Shown here: positions 59,221 through 64,000 of the stretch, piece by piece
Layout: every line of letters begins with the position of its first letter
Position numbering within the stretch: position 1 is the first letter of the stretch
NCBI RefSeq assembly: GCF_014203855.1
Contig: NZ_JACHJV010000001.1
Location: 1,550,001 to 1,614,000, forward strand
Reading direction: 5' to 3'
Source: Kitasatospora kifunensis
GTDB taxonomy: Bacteria > Actinomycetota > Actinomycetes > Streptomycetales > Streptomycetaceae
DNA length: 64,000 nt
Position numbers and translations under genes: made by a program
Notes under the pieces: model-generated
Told to the model about the DNA's origin: nothing
The model's input: only the letters and a program-made list of their open reading frames with translations
Databases searched by the model: none

Positions 59221-60987
59221 TTAGAGGTACTGCCCGGTGTTGGCGACGGTATCGATGGAACGGCCGGACTCGGCACCCTGCTTGCCGGTGACCAGGGTGC
59301 GGATGAAGACGATCCGCTCGCCCTTCTTGCCCGAAATCCGAGCCCAGTCGTCCGGGTTGGTGGTGTTGGGCAGGTCCTCGTTCTCCTTGAACTCGTCCAC
59401 GCAGGCGGCGAGCAGGTGGGAGACGCGCAGACCGCGCTGACCGTGATCGAGGAAGTCCTTGATCGCCATCTTCTTGGCCCGGTCCACGATGTTCTGGATC
59501 ATGGCACCGGAGTTGAAGTCCTTGAAGTACAGGACCTCCTTGTCACCGTTGGCGTAGGTGACCTCCAGGAAGCGGTTCTCCTCGGTCTCGCCGTACATCC
59601 GCTCGACCACGGACTGGATCATGGCGGCCACGGTGGTGTCCACCGAGCCCTCGTGCTCCTTGAGGTCGTCGGGGTGGAAGGGCAGCGAGTTCTTCAGGTA
59701 CTTGGAGAAGATGTCCTTGGCGGCCTCGGCGTCCGGACGCTCGATCTTGATCTTGACGTCGAGCCGGCCCGGGCGCAGGATCGCCGGGTCGATCATGTCC
59801 TCGCGGTTGGAGGCGCCGATCACGATGACGTTCTCCAGGCCCTCCACGCCGTCGATCTCGGCGAGCAGCTGAGGAACGATGGTGTTCTCCACGTCCGAGC
59901 TGACGCCGGAGCCGCGGGTGCGGAAGAGCGACTCCATCTCGTCGAAGAAGACGATGACGGGCGTGCCCTCGCTGGCCTTCTCACGGGCGCGTTGGAAGAC
60001 CAGGCGGATCTGCCGCTCGGTCTCGCCGACGTACTTGTTGAGCAGCTCGGGGCCCTTGATGTTGAGGAAGTAGCTCTTGCCCTGGGGCCGCCCGGTGACC
60101 TCGGCGACCTTCTTGGCCAGCGAGTTGGCCACCGCCTTGGCGATCAGTGTCTTGCCGCAGCCGGGCGGGCCGTAGAGCAGCACGCCCTTGGGCGGGCGCA
60201 GCTCGAACTCCTTGAAGAGGTCGGCGTGCAGATAGGGCAGCTCGACCGCGTCGCGGATCTGCTCGATCTGGTTCGACAGGCCGCCGATCTGCCGGTAGTC
60301 GATGTCCGGGACCTCTTCGAGGACCAGTTCCTCGACTTCGGACTTCGGGACCACCTCGTAGACGTAGCCGGAGCGCGGCTCCATCAGCAGTGCGTCGCCC
60401 GGGCGCAGCGTGACCTCGCGCAGCGGCTCGGCCAGTCGCACCACCCGCTCCTCGTCGGTGTGCCCGACGACCAGCGCGCGTTCGCCGTCCTCCAGCACCT
60501 CCTTGAGGGTGACCAGGTCGCCGATCGACTCGAAGGCGAAGGCGTCGACGATGTTGAGCGCCTCGTTGAGCAGGACCTCCTGCCCGCGGCGGAGCTCCTC
60601 CAGCTCGATGGTGGGGCTGACGTTGACCCGTAGCTTGCGACCGCCGGTGAAGATATCGGCGGTGCCGTCCTCGTTCTGGCTGAGGAAGGTGCCGAAACCG
60701 GCCGGGGGCTGAGCCAGCCGGTCCACTTCCTCCTTCAGGGCGACGATCTGGTCGCGGGCCTCGCGCAGCGTGGCGGCGAGCCGCTCGTTCTGCGCGGTCA
60801 CTCCGGCCAAGTTGGTCTGAAGCTCGACGATCCGGTCTTCGAGAACCCTCGAAGAGCGCGGGGAGTCGGCCAGCTTGCGACGCAGCACGGCGATCTCCTG
60901 CTCCAGGTACGAGACCTGTGCGGCCTCGTCGGAACCACGGGCGGGCTTTCCGGCACTGCGGTTGTAGTCGTCTTCGTGGGCTGCCAC
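59221..60987 (-). CDS. arc: Proteasome-associated AAA ATPase ARC/Mpa
   Basis: A 588-residue unfoldase. An N-terminal coiled coil ([14 protein letters not shown] to [14 protein letters not shown]) binds Pup; two OB domains follow; then the AAA domain with Walker [18 protein letters not shown], Walker [17 protein letters not shown] and arginine-finger region; the C-terminal GQYL docks on the proteasome alpha ring. GTG 60987 has AGGAGG about 8 bases upstream; the GTG at 60996 overlaps that site and is rejected. Confidence 0.97.
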   Translation of the reverse strand: MAAHEDDYNRSAGKPARGSDEAAQVSYLEQEIAVLRRKLADSPRSSRVLEDRIVELQTNLAGVTAQNERLAATLREARDQIVALKEEVDRLAQPPAGFGTFLSQNEDGTADIFTGGRKLRVNVSPTIELEELRRGQEVLLNEALNIVDAFAFESIGDLVTLKEVLEDGERALVVGHTDEERVVRLAEPLREVTLRPGDALLMEPRSGYVYEVVPKSEVEELVLEEVPDIDYRQIGGLSNQIEQIRDAVELPYLHADLFKEFELRPPKGVLLYGPPGCGKTLIAKAVANSLAKKVAEVTGRPQGKSYFLNIKGPELLNKYVGETERQIRLVFQRAREKASEGTPVIVFFDEMESLFRTRGSGVSSDVENTIVPQLLAEIDGVEGLENVIVIGASNREDMIDPAILRPGRLDVKIKIERPDAEAAKDIFSKYLKNSLPFHPDDLKEHEGSVDTTVAAMIQSVVERMYGETEENRFLEVTYANGDKEVLYFKDFNSGAMIQNIVDRAKKMAIKDFLDHGQRGLRVSHLLAACVDEFKENEDLPNTTNPDDWARISGKKGERIVFIRTLVTGKQGAESGRSIDTVANTGQYL

Positions 60988-61023
60988 GGTCCTCACCTCC
61001 TCCGGGGAGCGGGATGCTTCCAG

Positions 61024-61054
61024 ACCCTACCTGCACCAGGGGTCGTGTAAACCC
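61024..61054 (-). promoter_or_regulatory. Promoter of the arc-dop-pup-proteasome gene series
   Basis: Minus strand -35 TTTACA (61051-61046) and -10 TAGGGT (61029-61024), spacing 16, about 37 bases before arc. The -35 lies within an inverted repeat GGGGT-N7-ACCCC (about 61038-61054), a possible operator. Confidence 0.5.
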
Positions 61055-61241
61055 CTAGATCAAGAAAGACGGAAGGGGTGTGTCCGATCTTCACCCGTGT
61101 GTGCTTCCCCTCTGCCAACCAGATACCCACCACGCACGTCCGGAAAGCGGCCGGATGTATGGTCGAGCGAGTCAATACCCGATCGTGACCGTTCCTCCTG
61201 GACGGATCGTCGGACAGCGGATCAGAACGGCAGGAAGTGGG

Positions 61242-61544
61242 ATGTCAGTGACCAGTGAGGCGGGTGCGGCCGAGCAGCTCGAGGTGTGGATCGATCAGGA
61301 CCTCTGCACCGGTGACGGGATCTGCGTCCAGTACGCACCGGAGGTCTTCGAGCTGGACATCGACGGACTGGCCTATGTGAAGGGCGAGGACGACGAGTTG
61401 CGTCAGCAGCCGGGGGCGACCGCACCGGTGCCGCTGACGCTGCTTCAGGACGTGGTGGACTCGGCGCGCGAGTGCCCGGGCGACTGCATCCACGTGCGCC
61501 GGGTCGCGGACCGCGTCGAGGTCTACGGCCCCGACGCGGACTGA
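61242..61544 (+). CDS. Single-cluster ferredoxin
   Basis: A 100-residue acidic ferredoxin. The motif DQDLCTGDGICVQYAPEVFE provides two ligands and ECPGDCIHV the remaining one to two; the residue between the first ligands is Gly/Asp-rich, consistent with a [3Fe-4S] or [4Fe-4S] cluster, as in P450-linked ferredoxins. AGGAAG precedes ATG 61242. It is divergent from arc, a placement also seen in other streptomycetes; the redox partner is unknown. Confidence 0.9.
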   Translation: MSVTSEAGAAEQLEVWIDQDLCTGDGICVQYAPEVFELDIDGLAYVKGEDDELRQQPGATAPVPLTLLQDVVDSARECPGDCIHVRRVADRVEVYGPDAD

Positions 61545-61631
61545 TTCGCGCTCACCTCGACCCGGCGTCTACTTGAGATGTCGACTTGAGATCAGGTCAA
61601 TGCCTGGTCGACGCCGGGTCGAAGACCCTCC

Positions 61632-61666
61632 CGACACCCCGTCAGGCCGCGGCCGACGGGGTGTCG
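61632..61666 (-). terminator. Terminator overlapping the stop codon of the hypothetical protein
   Basis: A 12-bp stem (CGACACCCCGTC at 61632-61643 with 61655-61666). The stop codon of the minus-strand gene (61644-61642) is inside the stem. Confidence 0.65.
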
Positions 61667-62286
61667 TGCTGGGTGCGCTGGTAGCCGGCGCCCTGGCGGG
61701 TCCAGCTGAACTGGACGGTGAGGTCGGGGCAGCAGCGCGGCACGTCGGCGCTGGAGTAGCCCCGGGCGCCGGCCGTGACGACGCCGTCGGAGCGCAGCGC
61801 GAGGCGGGTGATGCTGAAGCCCTCCTGCCAGCGCAGCAGGGTGTCGCGCACCACGGGGTTCCCGTCGGAGCCCGCGCCGAGGATGAAGACACCGTCGGAG
61901 GCGGTGCCGTTGCCGCCCTGGCAGTGCGCGGCGACCACGGTGACGGGGGCGCCGTCGCCGAGGTCGGCGGCGAAGCTGACGGCGACGGCGCTCGGCAGCG
62001 GACCGCAGTCCAGCGGGAGCAGCGCCTTCGCGGGGTCCGGGGCCTGGTCGGCGGGGATCGCGTGCGGCTGGCCGGTGGGGCCACCCACCGACGAGGTCGC
62101 GCTACGGGCCACGGGCTGGACGCTGGGGGCAGCGGCCATGGTGCCGGCCACCAAGGCGGCGCACGCGGCGGCCACCGCGCCCCATCTCCGGGGGCCTGAG
62201 CGGGCGGCCGCGCCGGGTTCCGGTGGGCCCGCGGGCGACTGGGTCGTGTGTGCCAGGTCGAGCGCCGCGTCCGCTGCGTCCGCCAA
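61642..62286 (-). CDS. Hypothetical membrane-anchored protein
   Basis: A 214-residue protein of unknown function. A short Ala/Asp-rich start, one membrane helix (WGAVAAACAALVAGTMAAAP), then an extracytoplasmic domain with a likely beta fold (VAVSFAADLGDGAPVTVVAA, GVFILGAGSDGNPVVRDTLL) and three Cys (HCQGG, PRCCPD). The TTG at 62286 follows GGAGGGG by about 5 bases. No family is recognised beyond streptomycete homologues. Confidence 0.72.
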   Translation of the reverse strand: MADAADAALDLAHTTQSPAGPPEPGAAARSGPRRWGAVAAACAALVAGTMAAAPSVQPVARSATSSVGGPTGQPHAIPADQAPDPAKALLPLDCGPLPSAVAVSFAADLGDGAPVTVVAAHCQGGNGTASDGVFILGAGSDGNPVVRDTLLRWQEGFSITRLALRSDGVVTAGARGYSSADVPRCCPDLTVQFSWTRQGAGYQRTQHDTPSAAA

Positions 62287-62390
62287 GAGGTCCCCTCCAC
62301 CAACCGAGGTGAACGTGTGTGGGCAGCATCGTCGCACATCACCGGGGCCGAGCCCGCACCGGGGGCGCCCCGGGCCCACCACGCAAAGAC

Positions 62391-62431
62391 CGCGGGGCGG
62401 CGCCCCACGGACGTGGGAACGCCGCCCCGCG
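62391..62431 (-). terminator. Terminator after trmI
   Basis: A 12-bp perfect stem (CGCGGGGCGGCG at 62391-62402 with 62420-62431), 22 bases after the trmI stop. Confidence 0.75.
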
Positions 62432-62452
62432 GGCGGATGGCGCCGGTCGGTC

Positions 62453-63409
62453 TCAGTCCTGGTCGATCACCGGGGTGGCCTCCTTGGCGGCGGCGCGGGC
62501 AGCGGCCCGCTCGGCCAAGGTGAGCTCGGGTGCGCCGTTGTCGTAGTCCTCGCCGTAGGCGCCCTTGGCGGGACGGCGGCGGCGCAGCGGCGGCTCGACC
62601 CCGTCGGCCAGCCGACGGGAGGTGAGCAGGAAGCCGGTGTGGCCGATCATCCGGTGGTCCGGGCGGACCGCCAGGCCCTCCACGTGCCAGGTGCGGACCA
62701 TGGTCTCCCAGGACTGCGGCTCGGTGAAGGTGCCGTGCTCGCGCAGCGCCTCGACGGTGCGCGAGAGCTGCGTGGTGGTGGCCACGTAGCAGCAGATGAG
62801 CCCACCGGGGACCAGTGCCTTGGCGGCGACGTCCAGGCACTCCCAGGGCGCCAGCATGTCCAGGATGATCCGGTCGACCTCGGTCTCCACCAGGTTGTCC
62901 TGGAGGTCACCGACGGTGAGCTTCCAGGCCGGGTGCGGGCCGCCGAAGTAGCGCTCGACGTTCTTGCGGGCGATGTCCGCGAAGTCCTGGCGGCGCTCGT
63001 AGGAGGCGAGCATGCCGGTGTCGCCGACCGCGCGCAGCATGTAGGTGCTCAGCGCACCGGAGCCGACACCGGCCTCCACCACCCGGGCGCCGGCGAAGAT
63101 GTCGGCCATGGCCAGGATCTGCCCCGCGTCCTTCGGGTAGATCACGGCCGCACCACGCGGCATGGACAGGACGTAGTCGGGGAGCAGGGGGCGCAGCGCG
63201 AGATAGGGAACGTTCCCCGTGGTACGCACGACAGTGCCCTCGGGGGCGCCGATCAGCTCGTCATGGGGGAACGCACCCTTGTGGGTGTGGAAGTTCTTCC
63301 CGGCTTCGAGCGTGAACGTGTAGTGACGGCCCTTGGGGTCGGTCAGCTGAACCTGGTCCCCGACCGTGAATGGCCCCCGCCTGCGGGTGGCTCCGGTCGG
63401 TTCGGACAT
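62453..63409 (-). CDS. trmI: tRNA (adenine-58-N1)-methyltransferase
   Basis: A 318-residue SAM-dependent enzyme that makes m1A58 in the T loop. The N-terminal beta domain (FTVGDQVQLTDPKGRHYTFT), VLSMPRGAAVIYPKDAGQIL, the SAM motif ARVVEAGVGSGALSTYMLRA and DRIILDMLAPWECLDVAAKA are conserved. ATG 63409. The C-terminal 45 residues are a charged tail. Confidence 0.95.
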   Translation of the reverse strand: MSEPTGATRRRGPFTVGDQVQLTDPKGRHYTFTLEAGKNFHTHKGAFPHDELIGAPEGTVVRTTGNVPYLALRPLLPDYVLSMPRGAAVIYPKDAGQILAMADIFAGARVVEAGVGSGALSTYMLRAVGDTGMLASYERRQDFADIARKNVERYFGGPHPAWKLTVGDLQDNLVETEVDRIILDMLAPWECLDVAAKALVPGGLICCYVATTTQLSRTVEALREHGTFTEPQSWETMVRTWHVEGLAVRPDHRMIGHTGFLLTSRRLADGVEPPLRRRRPAKGAYGEDYDNGAPELTLAERAAARAAAKEATPVIDQD

Positions 63410-63507
63410 GCGGACAATCCTATCCTGATCAGCGCACCGCTCAGCGCCGCCCGCTGCTGGGCCCGATTCGGCCTCGCCGTGGGCTCAGCACCCGGCCTCG
63501 CGTGGGC

Positions 63508-64000
63508 TCAGCGCCCGGCCAGCACCGCGCTCAGCCGCCGCTCGACGTCGGAGACGGCGAGCACGCCGTAGACCGCACCGTCCGCCTCCACCACCAGGTA
63601 CTCGCTGGCGGGCGCGCTGCGCAGCGCGGCGAGCAGCTGCTCGCCGTCCAGGTCGGCCGAGATCCGCAGGCCCGGCTCCAGCGAGCGGGCCAGCGCCCCC
63701 ACCGCCACCCAGGGCCTGCGGTGCTCGGGGACCTGGAGCACGGCGGCCTCCTTGACCAGGGCGATCGGGTCACCGTGCCCGTCGGCCACCACCACGGCAC
63801 CGGCCTGCGCCTCGCGGGCCTGGCGCAGCGCCTCGGCGAGCGGGGTGTCGGCGGGCACCGAGACGGCCCGGCGGGTCAGACCGCGCACCGCGAGGCCCGG
63901 CAGCGCCTCCTTGAGCCGGGCGTTGCGCACGGCTGCGCCGGCGCCGTTCCAGATCACCACGGCCAGCACGGCGGCCAGTGCCGAGTCCAGCAGCGACTGG
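63508..64000 (-). CDS. Site-2 protease (M50) with CBS domains, C-terminal part
   Basis: The visible 164 codons give the last part of a membrane helix (SLLDSALAAVLAVVIWNGAG), a cytoplasmic linker and two CBS motifs (RRAVSVPADTPLAEALRQAR; LVVEADGAVYGVLAVSDVER). This matches the C-terminal half of actinobacterial Rip3-like intramembrane metalloproteases encoded next to trmI. The HExxH part lies beyond the window, so the protease call rests on context. Confidence 0.8.
   Translation of the reverse strand, partial: QSLLDSALAAVLAVVIWNGAGAAVRNARLKEALPGLAVRGLTRRAVSVPADTPLAEALRQAREAQAGAVVVADGHGDPIALVKEAAVLQVPEHRRPWVAVGALARSLEPGLRISADLDGEQLLAALRSAPASEYLVVEADGAVYGVLAVSDVERRLSAVLAGR

Noticed and set aside
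57658..60633. Very long plus-strand open frame antisense to dop and arc
   Set aside because: Shadow frame of two well-conserved genes; composition is low complexity (Val/Gly/Asp/Leu) with no motif.
61565..61590. Direct repeat ACTTGAGAT x2 as an attachment site
   Set aside because: Two 9-base copies 14 bases apart with no integrase or tRNA nearby; probably chance or a minor regulatory repeat.

Overview
The window is about 72% GC, with rare TTA codons, many GTG/TTG starts and 4-base stop/start overlaps. It carries an intact bacterial proteasome/pupylation locus in the gene order seen in Streptomyces. It is therefore chromosomal DNA of a streptomycete (Streptomyces, Kitasatospora or Streptacidiphilus; genus not resolved). 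No rRNA, tRNA or CRISPR array was recognised.

Layout. 1-3.3 kb: 5' part of infC with an AUC start and a leader terminator, a DUF1844 gene, an SseB-like gene and a PLP amino-acid deaminase/aldolase. 3.4-9.1 kb: DUF2510 membrane protein, His-rich CDF metal exporter, PhzF-like protein, 5'-3' exonuclease and a secreted sphingomyelinase-like phosphodiesterase. 9.2-13.9 kb: HelY-type helicase, roadblock/LC7-like protein, class V aminotransferase. 13.9-21.5 kb: a minus-strand operon with a family 5 solute-binding lipoprotein, two permeases, two ATPases and a GH36 alpha-galactosidase, read here as an alpha-galactoside importer built from Opp/Dpp parts.

21.5-26.5 kb: a compact Tn7-like transposon (tnsA-tnsB-tnsC-tniQ) with no visible cargo. 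I could define its probable ends (TGTG...CACA), a 5-bp target duplication (GTCAA) and TnsB-type repeats at both ends. It sits between the importer promoter and a divergent Xaa-Pro aminopeptidase.

26.6-36.7 kb: aminopeptidase P, fasciclin lipoprotein, mannosyltransferase-like membrane protein, a broken fragment of a protein O-mannosyltransferase, nitronate monooxygenase, a NarL/DesK-type two-component system and a divergent FtsX/LolD-type ABC pair. 36.8-46.1 kb: a hydroxyproline catabolic cluster under a GntR/FCD regulator. It contains a 4-hydroxyproline epimerase, a multi-subunit flavin/Fe-S D-hydroxyproline dehydrogenase, a DHDPS-family deaminase, an aldehyde dehydrogenase, a second proline-racemase-family enzyme and an ornithine-cyclodeaminase-family reductase. 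Together these could take trans-4-hydroxyproline to 2-oxoglutarate and trans-3-hydroxyproline to proline. A shared ATGTSAC motif lies upstream of three of its genes.

46.2-61.1 kb: the conserved tatC-tatA-pafC-pafB, FKBP cluster, pafA-prcA-prcB-(degraded endonuclease VII gene)-pup-dop-arc block for protein translocation, DNA-damage regulation and pupylation/proteasome function. 61.1-64 kb: ferredoxin, a hypothetical membrane-anchored protein, TrmI tRNA methyltransferase and the C-terminal part of a site-2 protease that runs off the window.
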